Below, in pieces: positions 9,469-20,333 of a stretch of 64,000 bases of DNA. The position numbers and the translations under genes were made by a program. How positions within the stretch are numbered: the stretch's first letter is position 1; each line of letters begins with the position of its first letter. This DNA comes from Diaphorobacter caeni (GTDB lineage: Bacteria > Pseudomonadota > Gammaproteobacteria > Burkholderiales > Burkholderiaceae_C): positions 248,001 to 312,000 of the forward strand of contig NZ_JADKYZ010000008.1 in the NCBI RefSeq assembly GCF_015354245.1, read 5' to 3'. Below the pieces are notes generated by a model. That model was not told the DNA's origin. It ran no database searches and worked only from the letters and a program-made list of their open reading frames with translations.

Positions 9469-9993
9469 TCAGAAACGGTCGCCGGACGGCTTGAACGCCC
9501 CCACGTCGACATCGGCGATGCGGCTTGGCACCGAAGCGGGCGCGCCGCGTCCGCGCAACTGGTCCTCCAGCTGGCCCATGAAGGCGGCGGTCACGTTCTC
9601 AGCCTCGGCCGTGCGCGCCGTCACGCGGGCTTCCATGGCGTCCATGCGCGCATTGAGCAGATCCTGCTGCTGGCGCTGCTGGGTTTCGAGAAACTGGCGC
9701 AGCTCGGTGAAGCGCGACAGCTCGGCCTTGTCCGCCAGATCGCGCTGGGCGGCCATTTCCTTGACGTGGCGACGGGTCTCCATGAGCACCGAGCCGTGCA
9801 GCGTGAGCACATAGGCCAGAAAGAACACGCAGAGCAGAATCGTCAGCCCCAGCATGATGGCTCCGAGCGGCGCCTCTATCTCGGTCACGCCGAGCGACAC
9901 GGTGGTGGGAGTGATCAGGGTGTGCCAGTTCAGCACGGCGAGCGCCGCGATGACGATGGAGATCAGCAGCAGGATGATGGTTCTTGAATTCAT
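9469..9993 (-). CDS. LapA-domain (DUF1049-like) membrane protein
   Basis: 174 residues. Two membrane segments near residues 4-21 and 44-64 separated by a short loop, the layout of the LapA domain, then a charged, coiled-coil-like region (ETRRHVKEMAAQRDLADKAELSRF in spirit, rich in R, E and Q) and a flexible C-terminus. LapA/YciS proteins work with LapB in regulating lipopolysaccharide synthesis; here no lapB is adjacent, so the role is inferred only from domain shape. Start ATG 9993 precedes MNSRTIILLL; upstream ATG gives a doubtful extension. Confidence 0.7.
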   Translation of the reverse strand: MNSRTIILLLISIVIAALAVLNWHTLITPTTVSLGVTEIEAPLGAIMLGLTILLCVFFLAYVLTLHGSVLMETRRHVKEMAAQRDLADKAELSRFTELRQFLETQQRQQQDLLNARMDAMEARVTARTAEAENVTAAFMGQLEDQLRGRGAPASVPSRIADVDVGAFKPSGDRF

Positions 9994-10127
9994 GGATGCA
10001 AACTCCCTCAGTGCAGAGTCTTGCCAAATCAATTGGCGATGGGAAACCTTGTTTGTATCCGATGAAGCACGCCCGCTGTGGAATTGACGGATATTTCCGC
10101 CCGAGTCCTACAGATTGTTGACAAAAC

Positions 10128-10168
10128 GGAAAAGAAAAAGGCCAGCAACCGGGAGGCTGCGGGCCTTG
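10128..10168 (-). terminator. Rho-independent terminator downstream of acs
   Basis: On the minus strand AAGGCC...GGCCTT encloses an inner CAGC/GCTG pairing and is followed by TTTTTCTTTT. It lies 250 bp past the acs stop, beyond the duplicated acs tail, implying an unusually long acs 3' UTR. Confidence 0.75.
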
Positions 10169-10262
10169 CAGAGGTCGTTGCGCCTGATTGCGCGCTCAAA
10201 GCGACATCAACTCCTATCTGTCAGCCAATCCAGAATCACCGGATTGAGACAAACACGTCACA

Positions 10263-10324
10263 CCGCTTCGCGCCCTGCCTGGATCAATTGGTTTCCGCCA
10301 ATTGATCCAGGATGGCGGGATTTT
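10263..10324. repeat. Duplicate of the acs 3' end (copy 2)
   Basis: 62-bp direct repeat of 10394-10455, offset 131 bp, with only two differences. It contains a 14-bp perfect inverted repeat (10278-10291 and 10298-10311, loop 6). In the minus-strand reading it re-encodes the last residues of Acs (ILDQLAETN and stop). The piece at about 10222-10262 resembles a further decayed copy of the flanking sequence. Confidence 0.9.
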
Positions 10325-10414
10325 GGCAAACACATCACATCGCTGCGCGATATGAGTGCTTTCCCAATCCCACCATGCGCGCTGCGCATCAGGCCGCTTC
10401 GCGCCCTGCTTGGA

Positions 10415-12397
<1,983 letters not shown>

Positions 12398-12723
12398 ATC
12401 TTTGTCTCCAAGGTTGACTACTTGTCCGGATAATATCGAACGCCGCTCTTACGTCACCCTGACTCAGGTATTGGTGCACGCCTCAGGTTTTTCCCTGTGA
12501 CTTTTTGGAGCAGTTCCGGTGATCCGCGAAAAGCCCCCTCGGCGGGTCATGAAAATTCCGCATGCTGGGATACTCGCCGGCCGCAGAAACTGACTTGCCT
12601 GTCCCGCCCCCATCCTTCGACGCCGCCGGGCCTCCCGATCTGGCGGCTTTGCTGTTCCCGGACGAGCGGACGGCGTCAGGCCTGCGCCCATCGCATCCAT
12701 CTCAGCACATCACACCGTCCGTC
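12398..12723. other. Divergent upstream region of acs and the YqhA-type gene
   Basis: 326 bp between divergent genes. It must hold both promoters, but I see no motif strong enough to mark. No gene or repeat recognised. Confidence 0.6.
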
Positions 12724-13314
12724 ATGAACTCCGCACCGCTGCGCCCCCTTCCCGCGTTGATCTTCGCCAGCCGCTGGCTCCAGCTGCCTCTGTACCTCGG
12801 CCTCATCGCCGCGCAGGGCATCTACGTCTTTCACTTCTGGGTGGAACTCGTTCACCTGGTCGAGGCCGCTTTCGGCAGCACCACCGCGCTCGACAAGCTC
12901 GTCACCAGCATTGGCTACAAGACGACCGCGCCGATCACCACGCTCAACGAGACCGTGATCATGCTGGTCGTGCTTGCGCTGATCGACGTGGTGATGATCT
13001 CCAACCTTTTGATCATGGTGATCGTGGGCGGATATGAAACCTTTGTCTCGCGCCTGAACCTCGAGGGCCACCCCGACCAGCCGGAGTGGCTGAGCCATGT
13101 GAACGCCTCCGTGCTCAAGGTGAAGCTGGCAACGGCCATAATCGGCATCAGCTCGATTCATCTGCTCAAGACGTTCATCAACGCGGACAATTACTCGGAC
13201 CGGGTGTTGATTGCTCAAACCGCGATCCACATTACCTTCCTGCTCAGCGCCCTCGCCATCGCCCTCACCGATCGGCTCCTGAACCAAGGCCACGGCAGCG
13301 ACAAGGCGCATTGA
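12724..13314 (+). CDS. YqhA family (UPF0114) membrane protein
   Basis: 196 residues. Family-typical opening (SRWLQLPLYLGLIAAQGIYV) and four hydrophobic segments at about residues 18-40, 75-105, 140-157 and 168-185, with the conserved HVNASVLKVKLATAIIGISSIHLL block. Function of the family is unknown; it is an inner-membrane protein. ATG 12724 fits the family start; an upstream ATG at 12562 adds 54 residues without family character. A terminator follows. Confidence 0.9.
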   Translation: MNSAPLRPLPALIFASRWLQLPLYLGLIAAQGIYVFHFWVELVHLVEAAFGSTTALDKLVTSIGYKTTAPITTLNETVIMLVVLALIDVVMISNLLIMVIVGGYETFVSRLNLEGHPDQPEWLSHVNASVLKVKLATAIIGISSIHLLKTFINADNYSDRVLIAQTAIHITFLLSALAIALTDRLLNQGHGSDKAH

Positions 13315-13331
13315 TTGCTTTGTTTTTTGTT

Positions 13332-13364
13332 GAAGCCAGAGGCGGTTTGCTTCTGGCTTTTTTT
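13332..13364 (+). terminator. Terminator after the YqhA-type gene
   Basis: AAGCCAGA at 13333-13340 pairs with TCTGGCTT at 13352-13359, followed by seven T. Confidence 0.8.
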
Positions 13365-13594
13365 GTTTGCTCTTGCGAAGCCGTTGGCTTCGATGGGTTG
13401 GTCGTTTGAAGACGGCAAGACAGCCCTCGATACTTTGTTGCAGAGCCTTGCCGTAGAGAACTGCTGTCTGCGGCTCTGCGTCGCGTCTCGATGGCTGTCC
13501 TGCCGTTGGGGTGGTGGATTCGAGCGCTCTGCTTGCTTCTCTGGCCCGCTGCTTCAATACCGAGTCCGGGGCCTTTTTGCTCTTTGCTTTCTTG

Positions 13595-14578
13595 TTATGT
13601 TGGTTCCGCCAGTTTTTCTCTGATGGCCTTGGCCGTTTCCTTGGCCTTGTCATTCTCGGCCTTGAGGCGGGCGATCTCTTCCGGGCTGACGCGGTCGACG
13701 TTGGAGTAGTCGAGCTTCCATTCCCAACTGTCGCTCCAGACCTGCGGGGACTGCACGGTGGTGCGGGCCGCGGGAGCGGTTTCCAGCACGCGCAGTGCGA
13801 GTTCCAGCGTGGCACGCTGAGACTCGGGGTCGTGCGGCTTCCCCGCGCCATTGCCCAGCGGGAAGTCGGAGAACAGAAAGCGTGGCACGCCCACGTACTC
13901 GATGATGTCCTTGGCGCAGCCCATGATCACGGTGGGGATGCCGGCCGCCTCCAGCGCGCGCGCCGTGAGGGCGATGCTCTGGTGGCAGATGGGGCAGTTG
14001 GGCACGAGCACGGCGACGTCGGCGCCCTCCGCCTTGCAGCGCTCGATGATCAGCGGAATGTCCACCTCCAGCGTGTGTCGCTGGCTGCGGTTGGTCGGCA
14101 CACCGTGGAAATTTTTCGTCAGCCGGCCGATGCGCCCCTCCTCGACAAAACGGCGCATCACCGGCAATGGGAACCATGCGTTGCCGTCTTCCATCGAGGT
14201 GTGCTTGCGGTCGATGCCGACGTGCGCGATGCGCAGGTCGTGGTCCACTCCCGTGTCGCCCATGTAGGGCTCGTAGAACTTGGCGGCCGCGTTGTAGGGC
14301 GCACCGGGGCCCTGCGGTCCCTTGTCGGGCTGGTAGGGCGACGCGGTGGTGAGCAGCGCCACGGTGCATTGCGCGAGCGGCTTGGTCAGCGGCGTGAACG
14401 GCACTTCGGCGTAGTGCGAATAGCGGTACGGATTGTTGTAGCCGAGCGCCAGATACCAGTCACGCGTGCGCTGCATGTAGGGCACCGGCACGTCGCCGGA
14501 ATGGGCCATGCCGAGGCCGTCGCTGGATTCGGCGTTGGCCTCTTCCACGCTGGGCAGCTTGGGGGCATTGCTTGTCAT
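13595..14578 (-). CDS. GrdB/PrdB-like reductase-family protein without selenocysteine
   Basis: 327 residues. Resembles the glycine/sarcosine/betaine and D-proline reductase B-subunit family: early KPLAQCTVALLTTAS, then DTGVDHDLRIAHVGID, FVEEGRIGRL, and a C195-P-I-C198 pair followed by a racemase-like ALEAAGIPTV segment. Classical members are selenoproteins of anaerobic amino acid reduction; here no in-frame TGA interrupts the gene. Last gene of a three-gene minus-strand operon with a Bug receptor (23-bp gap) and a CoA transferase. In aerobic Burkholderiales its substrate is unknown. Start ATG 14578 (MTSNAPKLP); the longer frame runs into the receptor gene. Confidence 0.8.
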   Translation of the reverse strand: MTSNAPKLPSVEEANAESSDGLGMAHSGDVPVPYMQRTRDWYLALGYNNPYRYSHYAEVPFTPLTKPLAQCTVALLTTASPYQPDKGPQGPGAPYNAAAKFYEPYMGDTGVDHDLRIAHVGIDRKHTSMEDGNAWFPLPVMRRFVEEGRIGRLTKNFHGVPTNRSQRHTLEVDIPLIIERCKAEGADVAVLVPNCPICHQSIALTARALEAAGIPTVIMGCAKDIIEYVGVPRFLFSDFPLGNGAGKPHDPESQRATLELALRVLETAPAARTTVQSPQVWSDSWEWKLDYSNVDRVSPEEIARLKAENDKAKETAKAIREKLAEPT

Positions 14579-14601
14579 GTCTTGATTCTCCAAAAAACGA
14601 T

Positions 14602-15612
14602 CTACACCTGCGCGATGCCCGCCTGCTTGGCGATCGCCTTGAAGCGCTGAATCTGCTGCTGGATCAGCGCCGTGATTTCCGCTGGCGACTGCAGCATCAG
14701 CTCGCCGCCCAGACTCTCGTCGGCAAAGCGTCTGGCCTCGTCGGTCTGCTTGATCTTCTCCACCGCTTGCGCCAGTGTCTGGCGAAGCGACTCGGGCGTG
14801 CCCTTGCGCACGAAAAAGCCCACCCAACTGTAATGGTCGTACTCAGGATAGCCGCATTCGCGCACCGTCTTCAGCTCGGGCACGGCATGGTGGCGCTGCA
14901 CGCTGGTGATGGCCAGCGGACGGAGCTTGCCGGCCTTGATGCTCGTGATCGCGCCGCCCCAGTCGAGCAAGCCGGCCTGCACCTGGTCGCCCATGAGGTC
15001 AGACATCAGCGGAGCCTGGCCCTTGTATGGAATGTCCTGAAACTTGGCGCCCGCCAGGCTTGCGAGATAGGCCGCGCCGAGCTGGTAGCCCTGCGAATAG
15101 GTGCCCACGCTGATGGGCTCCTTCTTCGCGCGCGCGACCAGATCCTCCAGCGACTGGATCGGCGAATTGGGCGCGACCGCATAGACCGCCGGTCCGCGAT
15201 ACAGCCCGGTGACCGGAGTGAAGTCGCCGACCGAGTCGTAGCTGATGTCCTTGAGCATGACCGGATTCACCACCATCAGCGAGATGTTGCCGAGCAGGAT
15301 GGTGTAGCCGTCCGCGGGGGCGCCCTTCACCGTGCCGATGGTGATCAGGCCATTGCCGCCGGGCTTGTTCTCCACCACGAAGCTCGTGCCCATCGCCTTG
15401 CCCGCGCGCTCGCCGAAGAAACGGGCCGCCGTGTCCGAGCCGCTGCCTGGCGTGAACGGCACGATGATGCGCACCGTCTTGCCCGCGAACTCGCTTTGCG
15501 CAAGCACGTCTTGGAGCACCGTGGCGCCGAGCGCGGCAAGCGCCGCCGCGCGCAGCACGTTGCGGCGCGATGTCAGGGGTGGCGCGGTCTGAAGATCGAT
15601 GCTGATGCTCAT
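14602..15612 (-). CDS. Bug-family (TctC) substrate-binding protein
   Basis: 336 residues. Periplasmic receptor of the tripartite tricarboxylate transporter family. N-terminus with a Tat-like SRRNVLRAAALAALG signal, then VRIIVPFTPGSGSDTAARF, VENKPGGNGLITIG and PADGYTILLGN, all standard Bug motifs. No TctA/TctB membrane genes are adjacent, as is usual for the expanded Bug receptors of Burkholderiales. Its neighbours suggest that it captures the compound handled by the CoA transferase and GrdB-like protein. Confidence 0.93.
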   Translation of the reverse strand: MSISIDLQTAPPLTSRRNVLRAAALAALGATVLQDVLAQSEFAGKTVRIIVPFTPGSGSDTAARFFGERAGKAMGTSFVVENKPGGNGLITIGTVKGAPADGYTILLGNISLMVVNPVMLKDISYDSVGDFTPVTGLYRGPAVYAVAPNSPIQSLEDLVARAKKEPISVGTYSQGYQLGAAYLASLAGAKFQDIPYKGQAPLMSDLMGDQVQAGLLDWGGAITSIKAGKLRPLAITSVQRHHAVPELKTVRECGYPEYDHYSWVGFFVRKGTPESLRQTLAQAVEKIKQTDEARRFADESLGGELMLQSPAEITALIQQQIQRFKAIAKQAGIAQV

Positions 15613-15690
15613 GGTGAAGACTTCCTTTTCAAATCTGGCTGAATGAAAAAACGAACGAAACGACGAACGGACAATGCGGCATCGGAAGCT

Positions 15691-16887
15691 TCACGCGCGA
15701 CCGCCCAGCAGCGCGATGTCTTCATCCCGAAGGCCCATGGCGCGCAGCACCTCTTCGGTGTGCTCGCCGAGCGTTGGCGCGGCGCGATGGATCACGCCAC
15801 CACCGCCCTCCTCGCCCCCCAGATGAAAGCCCGGTCCGACCAGCGTGTGCGTGCCCTGCGATGACACCACCTGCTGCAGCACCTGGCGCGCCTGCAGTTG
15901 CGGGTGCTCCACGATCTCGTCGATGCGCATCACGCGCGCGCAGGGCACATCGGCGCGTTCGAGCACCGGCTCCCAGTGTTCCGGCGATTGTTCGCCGAAG
16001 GCCGACTCGATGATTTCGCGCAGCGCGTGGCGGTGCTCATAGCGGGTGAACCAGTCCTTGAACCGCTCGTCCGCCAGCACATCCTCGCGGCCGAGCGCCA
16101 CGAACAGACGCTGGAACTGCGCCTCGGTCATCGCCGCGAGCACGATGTAGCCATCTCCGCACCGGAAGCGATCGGCCGTGGGCTTGCGACTCATCGAGAG
16201 ATTGCCGAACTGGCGCTGCGGCGTCCGGGCGACGGTGAAATCCGCCACCTGCGTGGAGAGAAAACTCAGGCTCGCATCAAGCATGGACACGTCCACATGC
16301 TGGCCTTGCCCCGTCTGCGTGCGCTGGTACAGCGCGGTGGACACCGCGAAGGCCGCCGTCATGCCGCTGAGCACATCGCACAGCGCGAAACCCGCGCGCA
16401 TCGGGCCATGCTCGGGCTCGCCGGTGATCGACATCACCCCCGACATCGCCTGGATCTTGCCGTCGAACGCAGGCGTGTGCTTCTCCGGCCCGGTGTGGCC
16501 AAAACCCGAGATCGAGCAGTAGATGAGACGCGGATTGAGCGCCTTGAGCGCCTCGTAGCCGAGGCCCAGTTTGTCCATCACACCGGGGCGGAAGTTCTCC
16601 CAGACGATGTCGGCCTCCTGCACCATGCGATGGATCAACTCGATGGCAGCGTGCTGCTTGAGATCAAGCACCACGCTGCGCTTGTTGGTGTTCACCGCCA
16701 TGAAGGCCGGCGCCATCTTCTGCGCGGCCAGTTCCTTGTTGACGGTGATGGTGCGCGTGTCGTCGCCGGTGGGCGGTTCGATCTTGATGACCTCAGCACC
16801 TTGCAGCGCGAACTGGTGCGTGGCGAACGGCCCCGACAGAAAGCGCGTGAAATCCAGAATGCGAAGGTTTTCGAACGGTCTCGACAT
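15691..16887 (-). CDS. CaiB/BaiF family (class III) CoA transferase
   Basis: 398 residues. Transfers CoA between an acyl-CoA and a carboxylate in a ternary mechanism. Seen: N-terminal LRILDFTRFLSGPFATHQFALQGAEVIKIE, VNTNKRSVVLDLK, ENFRPGVMDKLGLGYE, and the likely catalytic aspartate D171 in the GFALCDVLSGM segment. First gene of the operon leading to the Bug receptor (78-bp gap) and the GrdB-like protein. Probably activates an imported acid whose identity is unknown. Confidence 0.92.
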   Translation of the reverse strand: MSRPFENLRILDFTRFLSGPFATHQFALQGAEVIKIEPPTGDDTRTITVNKELAAQKMAPAFMAVNTNKRSVVLDLKQHAAIELIHRMVQEADIVWENFRPGVMDKLGLGYEALKALNPRLIYCSISGFGHTGPEKHTPAFDGKIQAMSGVMSITGEPEHGPMRAGFALCDVLSGMTAAFAVSTALYQRTQTGQGQHVDVSMLDASLSFLSTQVADFTVARTPQRQFGNLSMSRKPTADRFRCGDGYIVLAAMTEAQFQRLFVALGREDVLADERFKDWFTRYEHRHALREIIESAFGEQSPEHWEPVLERADVPCARVMRIDEIVEHPQLQARQVLQQVVSSQGTHTLVGPGFHLGGEEGGGGVIHRAAPTLGEHTEEVLRAMGLRDEDIALLGGRA

Positions 16888-17694
16888 GGTGGCTTGCGTG
16901 CTCCTGTGCGGCGGATCCGGTCGGACATCGACGGCGGAAGTGGCTTGTTATCGTTCCAATATTTGAAACGTCATTTCATATTTTTTATTCTAGGAACGAA
17001 GCTGACATGGGTCAACACACCCAGCCCGGTGTTTTCCCTGCGCGCTGACGGATTCCCGATATCGATAGTCGAAAAACGCATGTGACGCGGAAATGTGCGG
17101 CGCCCGGATCGGCGCTGGATCACGGTCTATAGATACAAACTGATCCGATTATTGACATTCAAAGATGCAATGGTTATAATTCAAGGATGTTTCACAACCT
17201 GCCATGCAGGTAATTCGCTGTTTTTTGCAGTGAATGTCCCTGTCGGATAGCGTTTGCATTTTTTGTGAACCCACTCCGGCGCCTCGGCCGAATGTCCGGC
17301 CCTGATGCCTTTCGCGTCCCGTTGCTCCGCAACACATGGACGCTTGTGTGAACCGCGGCAGTCCACTGCCCAGCATGTCCATCGACATCCTGCCGCCCGC
17401 ACGCCCCTCAGGCCCTTGCGCAACTTTGACGTTTGCCATCCGGGCCGCTCTTGGTCACTTCTCTCAAGTGTCCGCCCCTCTCCGACCGGAGACAGGCGCG
17501 GGGTCTCATGGGCCCTGCGCGCTTTTTGTCTTCGGTCGCTGCATCAGGGAATCGCGGTATGGCAACGCAGTTTCATTCTGGCGTTGCCGCCATTTCGGTC
17601 TTCGTGTTCCGACGGTCGCCAGCCGCTCGTCAGAACGAGTTCAACCCGGGTCTTCTCGCACGCGCAGCAGACCCCTCACGGGAGGACCCACAAC
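16888..17694. other. Long divergent intergenic region before proV
   Basis: 807 bp without a convincing gene. The left part is AT-rich (around 16955-17000) and probably carries the minus-strand CoA transferase promoter. A consensus sigma70 promoter faces proV at 17152-17180, followed by two small hairpins (17197-17211 and 17213-17235). The rest would be a leader of about 500 nt; short reading frames within it look random. Confidence 0.6.
17152..17180 (+). promoter_or_regulatory. Perfect sigma70 promoter upstream of proVWX
   Basis: TTGACA at 17152-17157 and TATAAT at 17175-17180 with a 17-bp spacer, the full consensus. It lies 515 bp before the proV start. Confidence 0.8.
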
Positions 17695-18990
17695 GTGGCC
17701 AAACAAGTCATCATCGATCATGTGTTCAAGGTATTCGGAGACGAGCCGGACGCCGCGCTCGCGCTCGTCCAGCAGGGCCTGAGCAAGCAGGAAATCCTCG
17801 CACGCACCGGTCAGTCCATCGGTGTCTTCGACGCGAACTTCACCATCGAAGCGGGCGAGATCTTCGTCGTCATGGGCCTGTCGGGCTCGGGCAAATCGAC
17901 GCTGGTGCGCATGCTCAACCGGCTGATCGAACCCACCGCCGGAAGCATCCTCGTGGACGGCCAGAACATCAATGCATTGAGCGATCGGGACCTGCGAGCA
18001 TTGCGCCGCAAGGACATCTCGATGGTGTTCCAGTCCTTCGCGCTGATGCCGCACATGACGGTGCTCGACAACACGGCCTTCGGTCTTGAACTCGCGGGCA
18101 TCGACCGCACGGAGCGCCTTGCGGCCGCGCAGGAGGCGCTCGAGCAGGTGGGCCTCGGCGCATGGGGCGCGAGCTATCCCGATGAACTCTCTGGCGGCAT
18201 GCAGCAGCGCGTGGGTCTGGCGCGCGCGCTGGCGTCCGATCCGTCGATTCTGCTGATGGACGAGGCGTTCTCCGCGCTCGATCCGATCATCCGCACCGAG
18301 ATGCAGTCGGAGCTGCTGCGCCTGCAGCAGATCAAACGCCGCACCATCGTCTTCATCTCGCACGATCTGGACGAGGCCATGCGCATCGGCGACCACATCG
18401 CCATCATGAAGGACGGCCACGTCGTGCAGGTCGGCACGCCCGACGAGATTCTGCGCAGCCCCGCCAATGATTACGTGCGCGAGTTCGTGCGCGGTGTGGA
18501 CGCGGCGGCCGTGTTCAAGGCCGCCGACATCGCGCGCCAAGCGCTCACCGTGGTGTCCGAGCACGATGACCGTGGCTGCCGCGCCGCGCTGCGTCTGCTC
18601 GAGGATTCCGATCGCGACTACGCCTATGTGCTGAACGCGCGCAAGCGCTTTCTCGGCGTGGTGTCGTCGCAGTCGCTGCGCGATGCGCTGCAGGGCCATC
18701 AGGGCATGCTGGGCCTGAAGCACGCCTTCCTGCCCGATGTGGAAGCGCTGTCGCACAGCACGCCGGTAGCCGAGCTGTTCGGCCCGGTCGCCGCCAAGCC
18801 GTTCGCGCTGCCGGTGGTGGACGACGACGGCAAGTATCTCGGCGTGGTGAGCCGCACCACGATGCTGAAGTTCCTCGACCGCGACACGCCGCCCGTGCCG
18901 CCGCCGCAAAAGGAGGTTCCGCCGGTGCAGCTTCACACGCCCACCGCCCGCGCCACGTCCACCGTCACACCAGCCACAACACAAGCATAA
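17695..18990 (+). CDS. proV: Glycine betaine/proline betaine ABC transporter ATP-binding protein
   Basis: 431 residues. ATPase of the ProU osmoprotectant importer. Seen: family N-terminus with QQGLSKQEILARTG, Walker A GLSGSGKST, Q-loop FQSFALMPHM, signature LSGGMQQRVGLARAL, Walker B ILLMDEAF, then two CBS-like repeats (about 280-400) and a Pro/Thr-rich tail longer than E. coli ProV. Start GTG 17695 is set by GGAGG at 17681-17685 and by family alignment. First of four genes proV-proW-proX-proX2. Confidence 0.95.
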   Translation: MAKQVIIDHVFKVFGDEPDAALALVQQGLSKQEILARTGQSIGVFDANFTIEAGEIFVVMGLSGSGKSTLVRMLNRLIEPTAGSILVDGQNINALSDRDLRALRRKDISMVFQSFALMPHMTVLDNTAFGLELAGIDRTERLAAAQEALEQVGLGAWGASYPDELSGGMQQRVGLARALASDPSILLMDEAFSALDPIIRTEMQSELLRLQQIKRRTIVFISHDLDEAMRIGDHIAIMKDGHVVQVGTPDEILRSPANDYVREFVRGVDAAAVFKAADIARQALTVVSEHDDRGCRAALRLLEDSDRDYAYVLNARKRFLGVVSSQSLRDALQGHQGMLGLKHAFLPDVEALSHSTPVAELFGPVAAKPFALPVVDDDGKYLGVVSRTTMLKFLDRDTPPVPPPQKEVPPVQLHTPTARATSTVTPATTQA

Positions 18991-19002
18991 GGAGGCCCAT
19001 GC

Positions 19003-20301
19003 ATGAGTGAAAAAATCGTCGTCACACAGAACACCACCGCGCCAAGCGCAACCGACCCATGGGCCAGCGCGACCGAGAGCACGCCGGTGGACACGGCCAC
19101 CGCCGCCACCACGGCCGCCGATGCCGACAGCAGCGCAGCCGCGGATCCCTGGGCCGAAAGCGCCGCAGCGTCGGTCGACTCCGGCGGTGATGCAAGCGCC
19201 GCTTCCGCCGATCCCTGGGCCACGCCCGACACGGGTGCCGCCGATCCCACGGCCGGTGCGGACTGGCTGGATGCGGCCGCAGGCACCACGCCGCTGCCCA
19301 CCGATGACGGCGGTGGCCTCTCGCACCTGTGGAGCCAGATCACCGCTGGCGGCCCGCATGTGCAGGGCTGGATCAACGACGGCCTGACCTGGGTGGTCGA
19401 ACACTTTCGCCCGTTCTTTCAGGGCGTGCGCATGCCCATCGACGCGACGCTCAACGGCGTGACCGATGCGCTGCTCGCCGTGCCATGGCCATTGCTGCTC
19501 GCCATCATGGCGCTCGTGGCATGGCAGTTCGCCGGCCGCGCGCTTGCCATCGGCACGGCCGTGTCGCTGCTGCTCATCGCCATGCTCGGCATCTGGCCCG
19601 ACGCGATGGTGACGCTCGCGCTGGTGCTCACCTCGCTTCTGTTCTGCGTGATCATTGGCCTGCCGGCCGGCATCGCGCTCGCGTCGAGCGACCGTGCGCA
19701 GCGCCTCACGCGTCCGTTCCTTGACGCCATGCAGACCACGCCCGCCTTTGTCTATCTGGTGCCGGTGGTGATGCTGTTCGGCATCGGCAACGTGCCCGGC
19801 GTGATCGTGACCATCGTGTTCGCGCTGCCGCCGCTGATCCGCCTGACCAACCTCGGCATCCGTCAGGTGCGCCCCGACCTGATCGAGGCGAGCCGCGCCT
19901 ACGGCGCATCGCCCATGCAGCTGCTCTGGAAGGTGCAGCTGCCGCTGGCCATGCCGTCGATCATGGCCGGCATCAACCAGGCGCTGATGCTCTCGCTGTC
20001 GATGGTGGTGATCGCCTCGATGATCGCCGTGGGCGGCCTCGGCCAGATGGTGCTGCGCGGCATTGGCCGCCTCGACATGGGTCTCGCGACGGTCGGAGGC
20101 CTTGGCATCGTGCTGCTCGCCATCGTGCTCGACCGCATCACGCAGGCCATGGGTCAGACCCAGCGCGGCAGCGCTCGCTGGTGGCACACGGGGCCCGTGG
20201 GGCTGGTGATGCGACTGGTGCGCTCCAACGACAAGGCAGTCCCGTCCAACCCCGAGCCTGAGCCATCGCTTCGACAAGCCGTCGGCAAGCAGGCCGCCTG
20301 A
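19003..20301 (+). CDS. proW: Glycine betaine/proline betaine ABC transporter permease
   Basis: 432 residues. Membrane component of ProU. The C-terminal about 330 residues match ProW closely ([39 protein letters not shown], and the EAA-type loop [24 protein letters not shown]). The N-terminal about 110 residues are an Ala/Thr/Asp-rich extension with DPWA repeated at 18-21, 48-51 and 70-73, longer than the E. coli N-terminal tail (about 70). Start codon lies 12 bp after proV; GGAGG precedes it. Confidence 0.95.
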   Translation: MSEKIVVTQNTTAPSATDPWASATESTPVDTATAATTAADADSSAAADPWAESAAASVDSGGDASAASADPWATPDTGAADPTAGADWLDAAAGTTPLPTDDGGGLSHLWSQITAGGPHVQGWINDGLTWVVEHFRPFFQGVRMPIDATLNGVTDALLAVPWPLLLAIMALVAWQFAGRALAIGTAVSLLLIAMLGIWPDAMVTLALVLTSLLFCVIIGLPAGIALASSDRAQRLTRPFLDAMQTTPAFVYLVPVVMLFGIGNVPGVIVTIVFALPPLIRLTNLGIRQVRPDLIEASRAYGASPMQLLWKVQLPLAMPSIMAGINQALMLSLSMVVIASMIAVGGLGQMVLRGIGRLDMGLATVGGLGIVLLAIVLDRITQAMGQTQRGSARWWHTGPVGLVMRLVRSNDKAVPSNPEPEPSLRQAVGKQAA

Positions 20302-20333
20302 GTTCTCACGCCCCACAACAAGGAGAAAACACC

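Larger units (their letters stand above)
9994..10414. other. Intergenic region between the LapA-domain gene and acs
   Basis: 421 bp without a gene. It holds the acs terminator, the second copy of the acs tail and a degenerate third copy, and the upstream region of the minus-strand LapA-domain gene. Confidence 0.7.

Noticed and set aside
13985-13996. Possible selenocysteine in the GrdB/PrdB-like gene
   Set aside because: The site reads C-P-I-C and the frame has no internal TGA.
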